Made by a program: the position numbers and the translations under genes. The notes beneath the pieces are model-generated. The model was not told the origin of the DNA and did no database searches. It saw nothing but the letters and a program-made list of their open reading frames with translations. A DNA stretch of 8,291 nt from a bacterium. GTDB lineage: Bacteria > Patescibacteriota > Patescibacteriia > UBA1558 > S5-K13. The stretch covers positions 1 to 8,291 of the forward strand of contig JAIOTH010000035.1 in the NCBI GenBank assembly GCA_021106915.1, read 5' to 3'. This document shows, piece by piece, positions 1 through 5,811 of this stretch (within the stretch, counting starts at the first letter, position 1; each line of letters starts with the position of its first letter).

Positions 1-1
1 T

Positions 2-718
2 ATGAGTTCAATATTAGAAGAAAGTAGGCAGTCTAGTAGTCTTGGAAAATTTAAAATAACTAAAAAGAAAATAATAATTTTAATTAGTATAATTTTGATT
101 TTAGTTTCTATTTTTTATTTTTTTAATAAAGAAGATACAAAAAATACAACTATTTCTCAAAAAGAATGGACAGTCAAAAAAGATAATTTAAAAATTTCTA
201 TTGAATCAGACGGTAGAGTTGTAGCGGAAGATGGAGTTGATTTATTTTTTTCAGTTAGTGGTAATAATTTAGAAGTAGAAAAAGTGTTTATCAAAGAAGG
301 AGATAAGATTAAAAAGGGAGATAAAATTGCCACTGTTAAAACAGAATCATTAGAACTTAATGTTCGTACTGCTTATTCTAGTTATCTATCGGCATTAGCT
401 GATTATAATCAAACTATGGATGGAGCAACAGATGAACAGATTGCTGATGCTCAAGGCGATATTACTGCCACAGGAATATTTTTAAAACAAGCTAAAATTG
501 ATTTAAAAGAGAATCAAGAAGACTTAAATGATATTGAAGATGAATTTAATAATGAAGATATAAATGATGCTTATGAAAATTTGATAGACACAATAAAAGC
601 AACTAATATAAGTCTCAATAATATTTTAAGAGAATCGGATGAAATAGTAGGAGTAGATAATCAATATTTAAATAATGCTTTTGAAAATAACCTAGGAGCA
701 AAAGATTCATCGTCCTGA
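2..718 (+). CDS. MacA/HlyD-type efflux adaptor, N-terminal part (frame interrupted by TGA)
   Basis: This is the N-terminal 238 residues of a membrane-fusion adaptor that would link an ABC exporter to the outside of the cell. Residues 1-22 are polar and lysine-rich, residues 23-41 form one strongly hydrophobic segment (signal anchor), and an extracytoplasmic part follows. Residues about 78-115 look like the first half of a biotinyl/lipoyl-like barrel-sandwich domain (SVSGNNLEVEKVFIKEGDKI, then KKGDKIATVKT). Residues 120-238 are acidic, heptad-like helix typical of the adaptor hairpin. The frame ends at TGA 716-718 inside that helix. The barrel's second half and the beta-barrel are missing here but are encoded in the same frame from 782, so this is half of a normal 589-residue protein rather than a complete one. 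Only one base precedes the ATG, so neither start nor promoter can be tested. The adaptor identity is well supported. Whether it is a pseudogene, an error or read-through is open. Confidence 0.8.
   Translation: MSSILEESRQSSSLGKFKITKKKIIILISIILILVSIFYFFNKEDTKNTTISQKEWTVKKDNLKISIESDGRVVAEDGVDLFFSVSGNNLEVEKVFIKEGDKIKKGDKIATVKTESLELNVRTAYSSYLSALADYNQTMDGATDEQIADAQGDITATGIFLKQAKIDLKENQEDLNDIEDEFNNEDINDAYENLIDTIKATNISLNNILRESDEIVGVDNQYLNNAFENNLGAKDSSS
716..718 (+). other. In-frame TGA interrupting the adaptor gene
   Basis: TGA at 716-718 is the only stop in the frame running from 2 to 1771. The 21 codons from 719 to 781 are open and encode polar helix-forming residues (NQSKNSYSRSRNELERL) like both flanks, so no frameshift is needed. 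One base change would restore a sense codon, for example CGA (Arg), GGA (Gly), TTA (Leu) or TGG (Trp). No obvious stable hairpin follows that would suggest a selenocysteine element. Nonsense mutation, sequencing error and read-through cannot be separated from this sequence alone. Confidence 0.9.
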
Positions 719-781
719 AATCAATCAAAAAATAGTTATTCTAGGTCAAGAAATGAATTAGAAAGACTTAATTCTTTAGCC

Positions 782-1771
782 ATGTTATTAGATTTCAATA
801 GCTTTTATGATGAAATTGATGAAGCGGCGAAACAAACAACATTAACTTTGGAAGAATTTGAAAATCATTTATACTATATGCAATTAATGCTGGAAGCAAC
901 TATTACTTCGGCTGATTTTTCACAAACAAATTTAGATGCTTTTATATCAACAATTAATTTAAATAGAGTATCTGTTAATACTAAAGTTAGCTTTTTAAAT
1001 ACAAAAATTGAAGCTATAGATGATGCTAAGGAAAATTTGATTGATGATAAAATTACAGCTGAAAGAAATCTTAAAAATTCAGAAGCTACTTTAGAAAGCA
1101 AAGAATTAAGCCTTGAACAGGCTAAACGTGATTATGATAATTTGATATCTCCTTTAACTGAAGCGGAAAAGGCTTTAGCGCGTTCAAGATTAACCAGTGC
1201 TTCAGTCAGTTTGGAAAGAGCTCAAAATGAATTAGACAATGCAACTATCATATCTCCAATTGATGGGGAAGTTGCTAGGCTTAATTATAAAACAGGTGAT
1301 ATTATTCTAGATAATAGTGCTAGCGATCCAGTGGCAGTTATTTTAAATAATGACACATTATTTATTGAAGTATATATTGAAGAAGCTGATATAAATAAAA
1401 TTAAAATTGGACAATCTGCTTACGTCAGTTTTGATGCTTTAGATGATTTAGAAATAAATGGTGAAGTTAATTTTATTTCACTTACCTCCAAAACAGACAA
1501 TAATGGAATAGTTACTTATTTAGTTCGAATTATTATAATTGATAAAGGGAATATTCAAATTAGAGAAGGAATGACTGCTTTTGTAGATTTTGTCACTGCT
1601 GAAGTCAAAGACGTCTTAATTATTCCAGTTAAAGCAGTTCGGAATATTAATGATGTACCTTCTGTATTAAATGACGTTGGTGAATGGTTGCCAGTTATAA
1701 CTGGATTTACAGATGGCAAAAGCGTAGAAGTTATACAAGGAATTAATATTGGTGATAAAATAATTTATTAA
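782..1771 (+). CDS. MacA/HlyD-type efflux adaptor, C-terminal part
   Basis: This is the C-terminal part of the same adaptor, in the same frame as the upstream piece. Its first ATG is at 782, but the open frame begins at 719. Residues about 1-150 are helical hairpin with heptad-like spacing (SLEQAKRDYDNLISPLTEAE). Residues 153-175 are the second half of the lipoyl-like domain (ATIISPIDGEVARLNYKTGD). Residues 190-275 form the beta-barrel (LFIEVYIEEADINKIKIGQS), and the rest is the membrane-proximal domain ending GDKIIY. The piece has no signal peptide or TM segment. If translated alone it would stay in the cytoplasm, away from its site of action, which argues against a functional two-chain adaptor. 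No Shine-Dalgarno precedes 782. The TAA is 6 bases before the ATPase start, so the operon is otherwise intact. Confidence 0.8.
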   Translation: MLLDFNSFYDEIDEAAKQTTLTLEEFENHLYYMQLMLEATITSADFSQTNLDAFISTINLNRVSVNTKVSFLNTKIEAIDDAKENLIDDKITAERNLKNSEATLESKELSLEQAKRDYDNLISPLTEAEKALARSRLTSASVSLERAQNELDNATIISPIDGEVARLNYKTGDIILDNSASDPVAVILNNDTLFIEVYIEEADINKIKIGQSAYVSFDALDDLEINGEVNFISLTSKTDNNGIVTYLVRIIIIDKGNIQIREGMTAFVDFVTAEVKDVLIIPVKAVRNINDVPSVLNDVGEWLPVITGFTDGKSVEVIQGINIGDKIIY

Positions 1772-1777
1772 TCTCTC

Positions 1778-2488
1778 ATGAAAGAAAAATTATTAATAAA
1801 ATTAAGCAACGCCCATAAATCATATTATCTTTCTAATGGTGAAGAGGTTCCTGTTCTTAATGGAATTGACCTTGATATTAAAAAAGGAGAGTTTGTGGCT
1901 CTTATGGGAGAATCTGGTTGTGGAAAAACAACTTTATTGAATATTTTAGGATGTCTCCATCCTTTGAGTGATGGAAAATATTTTTTAGACGGGGAAAACA
2001 TTGGGGAAGTTGAGGATGATTATACTTTAGCTTTTATTAGAAATAAAATGATGGGTTTTATTTTTCAACAATTTAATTTATTTTCTCGCCTTACAGCTTT
2101 AAAAAATATCGCTTTGCCAGCTCTTTATGCAGGAGAAGATAAAAGAATTAGAGAAAAGAAAGCTTTAGAGCTTATGAAGAGTGTTAATATTAATGACCGA
2201 GCAAAACATAAACCCACGGAACTTTCTGGCGGACAACAGCAACGAGTTTCTATTTGTAGATCTTTAATAAATGATCCTGAAATAATTTTAGCAGATGAAC
2301 CAACCGGTGCGCTTGATTCAAAATCTGGTATTGAAATAATGAGAATATTTAGTGATTTAAAAAAAAGAAAAAAAACAATTATTATGGTTACTCATACAGC
2401 AGAAGTTGCTAAATATGCTGATAGAATAATTTATTTAAAAGATGGAAAAGTAATCGATAATAATTATAAATTAACTTCAAATTATTAA
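1778..2488 (+). CDS. ABC transporter ATP-binding protein (MacB/LolD-type)
   Basis: This is the cytoplasmic ATPase of a MacB/LolD-like exporter, 236 residues long and normal for the family. All nucleotide-binding motifs are present: Walker A GESGCGKTT (44-52), Q-loop in FQQFN (96-100), signature LSGGQ (149-153), Walker B IILADEP with catalytic Glu174, D-loop GALD (177-180) and switch His206 in VTHTAE. The GFIFQQFNLFSRLTALKN stretch is typical of the MacB/LolD/FtsE branch rather than of importers. The start is the ATG 6 bases after the adaptor stop. No Shine-Dalgarno is visible, so translational coupling within the operon is likely. The permease ATG follows one base after the stop. It pairs with that permease to drive export of an unknown substrate (peptide, lipid or drug). 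Confidence 0.93.
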   Translation: MKEKLLIKLSNAHKSYYLSNGEEVPVLNGIDLDIKKGEFVALMGESGCGKTTLLNILGCLHPLSDGKYFLDGENIGEVEDDYTLAFIRNKMMGFIFQQFNLFSRLTALKNIALPALYAGEDKRIREKKALELMKSVNINDRAKHKPTELSGGQQQRVSICRSLINDPEIILADEPTGALDSKSGIEIMRIFSDLKKRKKTIIMVTHTAEVAKYADRIIYLKDGKVIDNNYKLTSNY

Positions 2489-2489
2489 T

Positions 2490-3680
2490 ATGAAGCTAGA
2501 AATTATAAAAATGGCCTTTGAATCTTTATTAACAAATAAAACTAGAACTTTTTTATCTATGTTAGGAATAATTATTGGTGTTTCTACTGTTATTGCTGTA
2601 TTTGCTATTGGACAAGGAGCTCAACAAGCAGTAGATGAACAATTTCAAGGTTTATCTGCTAATTCTATCTTAGTTATGCCTATGAGGGGGAAAGGAAGTA
2701 CTGGCAGTTCAAAATTAAATACTGGAGATTCTAAAGTTATTGTAGAAAATTCTACTTATGTCTCAGAAGCAACAGCTATGATTCAGTCTACTATGGTTGT
2801 ATCTTTTGAATCTGAAGAAGCATCCTTTGATATATTAGGAATTGAGAGTAATTATTTTGAAATGTCTGGTATTGAAATTAATCAAGGAAGATTATTAATT
2901 AACGAAGATATAGAAAACAATGAAAGATATGCAGTCCTAGGGAGTAATATTATTGAAACTTTATTCTTAGGAGAGACGGAAGTTATTGGTAAAAATATTA
3001 AAATAAATGGTAAGACAATTGAAGTAATAGGAACAATTGCTGAGACCGGGAGAAGCATTGGTAAAAATTCGTTAGATGATTCTATTTTTTTACCAAATAC
3101 TACAGCAGAAAAAAGTATTTTGGGTAATAATGGATTCATAATGATATATACATTAGTTGATGAGGTAGATAATATTGAAATTGCATCTAAAGATATTGTA
3201 AAAGTTTTAAGAAATGAACATCAATTAAAAGATAGTCAAGAAAATGATTTTAGAATAATGGACGCTGGAGCAATGGTTGGTGCAGCTCAAGAATCAGCAA
3301 AACTTATGACTTTTCTTTTAATTTCAGTAGCAGCTATTGTACTTCTTGTTTCTGGCATTGGAATTATGAATGTTATGTTTGTCACAGTAGCAGAGAGAAC
3401 AAAAGAAATAGGAATATCAAAAGCCATTGGTGGAAAACAGGAAGATATTTTAGGACAATTTTTACTTGAATCTGTAATACTTTCGACGATTGGTGGATTA
3501 TTAGGAATCGGTCTAGGGTCGTTAATGATTCCAATACTTTCTAAACTTAATGTTATGTCTTTAGCTTTTTCATGGGTAGGTCCTATGATTGGTTTTGGTT
3601 TTTCTGTAATTGTGGGGATATTTTTTGGTTTTTATCCAGCTCTAAAAGCTAGTCGCCTTGATCCAGTAGATGCTTTATGA
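2490..3680 (+). CDS. MacB-like ABC transporter permease
   Basis: This is a membrane subunit of the MacB/FtsX-like type, 396 residues. TM1 is at about 21-43 after a cytoplasmic N-terminal helix (MAFESLLTNKTRTFLSMLG, a hallmark start). A large extracytoplasmic MacB-type domain covers about 45-270. Three further TM segments lie near 272-297, 328-352 and 363-383. The coupling-helix region after TM2 (AERTKEIGISKAIGGKQEDI) and the end KASRLDPVDAL are family signatures. It starts one base after the ATPase stop. The family usually ends DPVEALRYE or similar. Here a TGA falls straight after DAL and is followed in frame by AGT GAA TAA, so the C-terminus may have lost three residues or TGA may be the natural stop. 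Function is probably unaffected either way. It exports with the adaptor and ATPase encoded upstream. Confidence 0.92.
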   Translation: MKLEIIKMAFESLLTNKTRTFLSMLGIIIGVSTVIAVFAIGQGAQQAVDEQFQGLSANSILVMPMRGKGSTGSSKLNTGDSKVIVENSTYVSEATAMIQSTMVVSFESEEASFDILGIESNYFEMSGIEINQGRLLINEDIENNERYAVLGSNIIETLFLGETEVIGKNIKINGKTIEVIGTIAETGRSIGKNSLDDSIFLPNTTAEKSILGNNGFIMIYTLVDEVDNIEIASKDIVKVLRNEHQLKDSQENDFRIMDAGAMVGAAQESAKLMTFLLISVAAIVLLVSGIGIMNVMFVTVAERTKEIGISKAIGGKQEDILGQFLLESVILSTIGGLLGIGLGSLMIPILSKLNVMSLAFSWVGPMIGFGFSVIVGIFFGFYPALKASRLDPVDAL

Positions 3681-3739
3681 AGTGAATAATATAATATATT
3701 ATGATTGGTATTAAATATAGACTAAGGGCTATATTTTTT

Positions 3740-3768
3740 GACCATCTAATTTTCGATGGTCTTTTTTT
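3740..3768 (+). terminator. Rho-independent terminator of the efflux operon
   Basis: A perfect 7-bp stem, GACCATC (3740-3746) and GATGGTC (3755-3761), has an 8-base loop and is followed by seven T residues (3762-3768). It sits about 60 bases after the permease stop and ends the three-gene operon. Confidence 0.9.
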
Positions 3769-3811
3769 ATTTTAAAAACATATTTAGTTTTAACTACCGT
3801 TATGGGTAACC

Positions 3812-3835
3812 AAAAAAACGCCTTGAATAAAGCGT
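3812..3835 (-). terminator. Rho-independent terminator after the GIY-YIG gene
   Basis: Read on the minus strand, ACGCTTT (3835-3829), loop ATTC and AAGGCGT (3824-3818) make a 7-bp stem with one G.T pair. A run of T residues follows (the A-run at 3812-3818 on the plus strand). It lies 16 bases past the stop of the GIY-YIG gene and faces the plus-strand terminator at 3740-3768, so the two convergent units each have their own. Confidence 0.82.
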
Positions 3836-3851
3836 GTTCTGAAGTAATAAT

Positions 3852-4124
3852 TTATAAATATTTATAATTTAATTTACTTAACTGATTTTTTAATTGAATT
3901 TTTATACTAGCTCTACCATTACCACCTTTTAAGTATTTTTCTCTTTTTTCAGCATCTATTTTTTGTAAATAAACTTCATAATATATTAAAATTAATGGTC
4001 TTCTGTTTGTAGTAGATTTAACAGATCCGTTTTTGTGTTGAATTATTCTTTTTTCTAAATTTTTACTAAAGCCAGTATAAAGTTTTTTGTCTTTTAAACT
4101 GAATAAAATATATACATAATACAT
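3852..4124 (-). CDS. Small GIY-YIG domain protein (UPF0213 type)
   Basis: This is a stand-alone GIY-YIG nuclease-fold protein of 90 residues from the ATG at 4124. A GTG 15 bases upstream would add MIFLF, but the ATG matches the usual MYYVYIL start. The first half-motif is YVYIL (3-7) and the second is LYTGFS (15-20). Arg26 in LEKRI and a Glu in REKYLKGGNG (probably Glu62) sit where the fold's conserved Arg and metal-binding Glu are expected. Length and the KYLKGGNGR segment fit UPF0213 (YhbQ/YazA-like) proteins, whose role is not settled: DNA processing or repair is suspected, and homing activity is not shown. No Shine-Dalgarno is visible. It follows a tRNA gene and a cluster of palindromes, and has its own terminator. 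Such genes are common and often multicopy in Patescibacteria (recollection, not seen here). Confidence 0.85.
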   Translation of the reverse strand: MYYVYILFSLKDKKLYTGFSKNLEKRIIQHKNGSVKSTTNRRPLILIYYEVYLQKIDAEKREKYLKGGNGRASIKIQLKNQLSKLNYKYL

Positions 4125-4159
4125 AAATAAAAAAATCACTAATAAATAAGCGACCTTTT

Positions 4160-4225
4160 ATGTCCGAGCTAAGCTCGGCACATCTTCACTCATCTCAATT
4201 TCTGACGAAATCGAGCTGAGCTTGA
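4160..4225. repeat. Cluster of palindromes between tRNA-Gly and the GIY-YIG gene
   Basis: Three inverted repeats sit side by side. CCGAGC-TAA-GCTCGG (4164-4178) is perfect. CTC-A-ATTTC, loop TGAC, GAAAT-C-GAG (4194-4215) has one mismatch. CGAGCTGAGCTTG (4212-4224) is a near copy of the first palindrome. The stretch is visibly richer in G+C than its surroundings and touches the CCA end of the tRNA. It has no T-run, so it is not a normal terminator. It may be a tRNA trailer structure or a small dispersed palindromic element. Confidence 0.6.
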
Positions 4226-4301
4226 TGGAGCGGGTAGAGGGAATCGAACCCTCGTATTCAGCTTGGAAGGCTGACGTAATAAGCCACTATACCATACCCG
4301 C
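4226..4301 (-). tRNA. tRNA-Gly (anticodon UCC)
   Basis: This is a 76-base cloverleaf on the minus strand. The 7-bp acceptor pairs GCGGGTA with TACCCGC. The anticodon stem TCAGC/GCTGA encloses loop CTTCCAA, giving anticodon UCC, which reads GGA. The T stem GAGGG/CCCTC encloses TTCGATT, and the variable loop has four bases. The D arm is weak, with GTA/TAC as its only clear pairs. U73 and an encoded CCA end (4226-4228) fit glycine identity. The anticodon is not UCA, so this gene gives no support for UGA decoded as glycine. The gene lies between ruvC and the GIY-YIG gene, same strand. Confidence 0.93.
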
Positions 4302-4309
4302 ATATCCCC

Positions 4310-4325
4310 ACTTTCTGAAGAAAGT
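4310..4325 (-). repeat. Hairpin just upstream of tRNA-Gly
   Basis: ACTTTC (4310-4315), loop TGAA and GAAAGT (4320-4325) form a perfect 6-bp hairpin beginning 9 bases before the tRNA 5' end. It may be a leader structure in the tRNA precursor. No T-run follows. Confidence 0.4.
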
Positions 4326-4334
4326 TGGTGAAAA

Positions 4335-4362
4335 TTTCTAATTTCTAATTTTTAATTTTGAA
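4335..4362. repeat. Four 7-bp tandem repeats
   Basis: Two exact TTTCTAA units are followed by TTTTTAA and TTTTGAA, end to end, in the ruvC-tRNA spacer. The rest of this 138-base spacer is AT-rich with nothing else clear. A possible minus-strand -35 (TTGACC, 4432-4427) has only a weak -10 partner, so no promoter is called. Confidence 0.55.
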
Positions 4363-4439
4363 TAGAACTCTAAAAAAAATTTACTCTGAAGAATACAATA
4401 TCTATTTAATCATATTTTGGTTTTTTGGTCAATCTATTT

Positions 4440-4934
4440 TTAATATTCTTGACTATATAAAGTAGTTAAAGCGATGGCTAAAGCATCGGCAGCATCATCT
4501 TTTTTTGGTCTTTGCTTTAAGTTTAAAGTTATCATAACCATATCTTCAACTTGTTTTTTAGGAGCTCGACCATAAGAAGTAAGAGCTTGTTTGATTTGGA
4601 GAGGAGTGAATTCACGGATGGGAACTTTATTTTGACTAAGAGTCATAATAATTACTCCGCGAGCCTGACCAACGCTCATTGCCGTTTTAACATTTTTAGC
4701 AAAAAATAATTCTTCGACTCCGCAAACGTCAGGCTGGTATTTTTTAATTAATTGAGTTAGTTCTTTATTAATAATGTTTAATCTTTCTTTAAATTCAGTA
4801 TCTGGTTTAGTCTCAATACATCCACAAGAAATGAATTGGGGATTTTTTTTATCTTGAGCATTAATTAGACCGTAACCAATTGTTGCTAGTCCAGGATCAA
4901 TACCCATTATAACTTTGTTTTTAGAATTCAGCAT
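4440..4934 (-). CDS. ruvC: Crossover junction endodeoxyribonuclease RuvC
   Basis: This is the Holliday junction resolvase, a dimeric Mg-dependent nuclease that cuts four-way junctions in recombinational repair. From the ATG at 4934 it has 164 residues, normal length. The RNase H-like fold carries its acidic residues: Asp13 in MGIDPG, Glu74 in VEELFF, and Asp147 and Asp150 in DDAADALAIA. The hallmark FFAKNVKTAMSVGQARG is intact. The frame is open to an ATG at 4961, which would add MMILIIFIQ. That extension is not family-like and lies inside yebC, so the inner ATG is preferred. The gene overlaps the 3' end of yebC by 14 bases, which implies coupled translation. yebC-ruvC is a widespread order, but ruvA and ruvB do not follow here. 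Confidence 0.95.
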   Translation of the reverse strand: MLNSKNKVIMGIDPGLATIGYGLINAQDKKNPQFISCGCIETKPDTEFKERLNIINKELTQLIKKYQPDVCGVEELFFAKNVKTAMSVGQARGVIIMTLSQNKVPIREFTPLQIKQALTSYGRAPKKQVEDMVMITLNLKQRPKKDDAADALAIALTTLYSQEY

Positions 4935-5622
4935 TTGAATAAAAATTATTAATATCATCATTTTCCTCTAAAGCATTGAATAATTTTTCCATTTTTTCAG
5001 CTTTAACTTTTACTGTATTTTGAGGAATATATTCTAATTCAGCACTATCTATTTCTACAACATTTTTTATTTTTTCTTGGACGATTTGAAGGTCTTCCAT
5101 GGCGGTTATTAATCTAATATTTTCACCATTTTTTTCAATATCTTCAGCACCAGAGTCTATAATTTTTAATTCTTGCTCATCATTGATGCTAGTATTTTTT
5201 AAGTAAATAACTCCTTTTCTATCAAATTGCCATAAAACAGAGTTACTGGCACCTAGCGAGCCACCATACTTAGAAAGAGTGTGTCTGATTTCAGAAGCAG
5301 ATCTATTTTTATTGTCAGTAATAATTTCAATGATAATTGCCACGCCATCAGGACCATAACCTTCATAGGTTATTTCTTCCAAGGGTCCACTTTCTCCAGT
5401 ACCAGAACCTTTAGCTACAGCTCGTTCTATATTATCCTTAGGCATAGAAAGGCTTCGAGCTTTATCCATGGCCATTCTTAATTTGAAGTTCATATTAGGA
5501 TCAGCTCCATCTCTAGCAGCTATCATTATTATTTTTGCTAATTTTGTAAAAAGATTTGATCTTTTAGAGTCAGCAATAGCCTTTTTATGTTTAGTTGTCG
5601 CCCATTTTGAATGTCCAGACAT
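4921..5622 (-). CDS. yebC: YebC/PmpR family protein
   Basis: This is a YebC/TACO1 family protein of 233 residues, slightly short for the family. The N-terminus MSGHSKWATTKHKK is the family signature, and the GYGPDGVAIIIE strand segment (about residues 88-99) and RHTLSKYGG are also typical. Members are described as DNA-binding regulators (PmpR) and as factors that help ribosomes through proline-rich stretches; which applies here cannot be told. It is cytoplasmic with no membrane segment. The ATG at 5622 is fixed by the conserved start. No Shine-Dalgarno is visible. The 5' leader holds a long imperfect hairpin whose base ends 4 bases before the ATG. The gene is followed by overlapping ruvC. Confidence 0.95.
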   Translation of the reverse strand: MSGHSKWATTKHKKAIADSKRSNLFTKLAKIIMIAARDGADPNMNFKLRMAMDKARSLSMPKDNIERAVAKGSGTGESGPLEEITYEGYGPDGVAIIIEIITDNKNRSASEIRHTLSKYGGSLGASNSVLWQFDRKGVIYLKNTSINDEQELKIIDSGAEDIEKNGENIRLITAMEDLQIVQEKIKNVVEIDSAELEYIPQNTVKVKAEKMEKLFNALEENDDINNFYSNAEF

Positions 5623-5626
5623 GAGT

Positions 5627-5681
5627 TTAGCTATTAGCTTATAGTCTTCCTGCTTATCAGTAAGCAGTGGCTATTGGCTAA
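5627..5681 (-). repeat. Long imperfect hairpin in the yebC leader
   Basis: An outer 12-base arm, TTAGCTATTAGC (5627-5638), pairs at 10 of 12 positions with GCTATTGGCTAA (5670-5681). Inside lies a perfect hairpin CTGCTTA-TCAG-TAAGCAG (5650-5667). A 9-base segment CTTCCTGCT (5646-5654) is also fully complementary to AGCAGGAAG (5713-5721), so the inner hairpin has a competing partner. It lies immediately upstream of yebC in the divergent spacer. It could be an mRNA control structure or a dispersed palindromic element. Confidence 0.5.
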
Positions 5682-5754
5682 TTTAGATTAATAATTAATA
5701 TATTAATATCTTAGCAGGAAGTAAGAAAGTAGTAAAATAAAAATGAATAATATT

Positions 5755-5783
5755 TTGTTTAAAGATATTTTAAGTTGTATAAT
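5755..5783 (+). promoter_or_regulatory. Possible promoter of the isomerase gene
   Basis: TTGTTT (5755-5760), a 17-base spacer and TATAAT (5778-5783) lie 29 bases before the ATG at 5812. A second TATAAT occurs at 5784-5789. The -10 is perfect but the region is so AT-rich that chance matches are expected. Confidence 0.4.
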
Positions 5784-5811
5784 TATAATATTGATAATTA
5801 AATAATTATTT

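Noticed and set aside
716..760. TGA 716 as a selenocysteine codon
   Set aside because: No stable hairpin follows within the usual distance, the adaptor family has no redox Cys/Sec at this place, and no selenocysteine gene is in view.
874..1101. Minus-strand frame inside the adaptor gene
   Set aside because: It is a shadow of clear adaptor helix coding on the plus strand, with no start signals.
2882..3139. Minus-strand frame inside the permease gene
   Set aside because: It is a shadow of the extracytoplasmic domain of the permease.
2..3689. UGA read as glycine (genetic code 25 of Gracilibacteria/Absconditabacteria) or as tryptophan (code 4)
   Set aside because: Such codes place many in-frame TGA codons in ordinary genes. 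Here the ATPase, yebC, ruvC, GIY-YIG, isomerase and glycosyltransferase genes have none, all tryptophans in them use TGG, and the tRNA-Gly anticodon is UCC, not UCA.
4935..4961. Upstream ATG start for ruvC
   Set aside because: It adds nine hydrophobic residues not usual in RuvC and lies inside yebC coding sequence; the ATG at 4934 fits the family better.
5281..5481. Plus-strand frame inside yebC
   Set aside because: It is an antisense shadow of a highly conserved gene.
5743..5805. 20-codon leader peptide frame upstream of the isomerase
   Set aside because: It has no ribosome site, the predicted promoter lies inside it, and such short frames are common in this AT-rich spacer.
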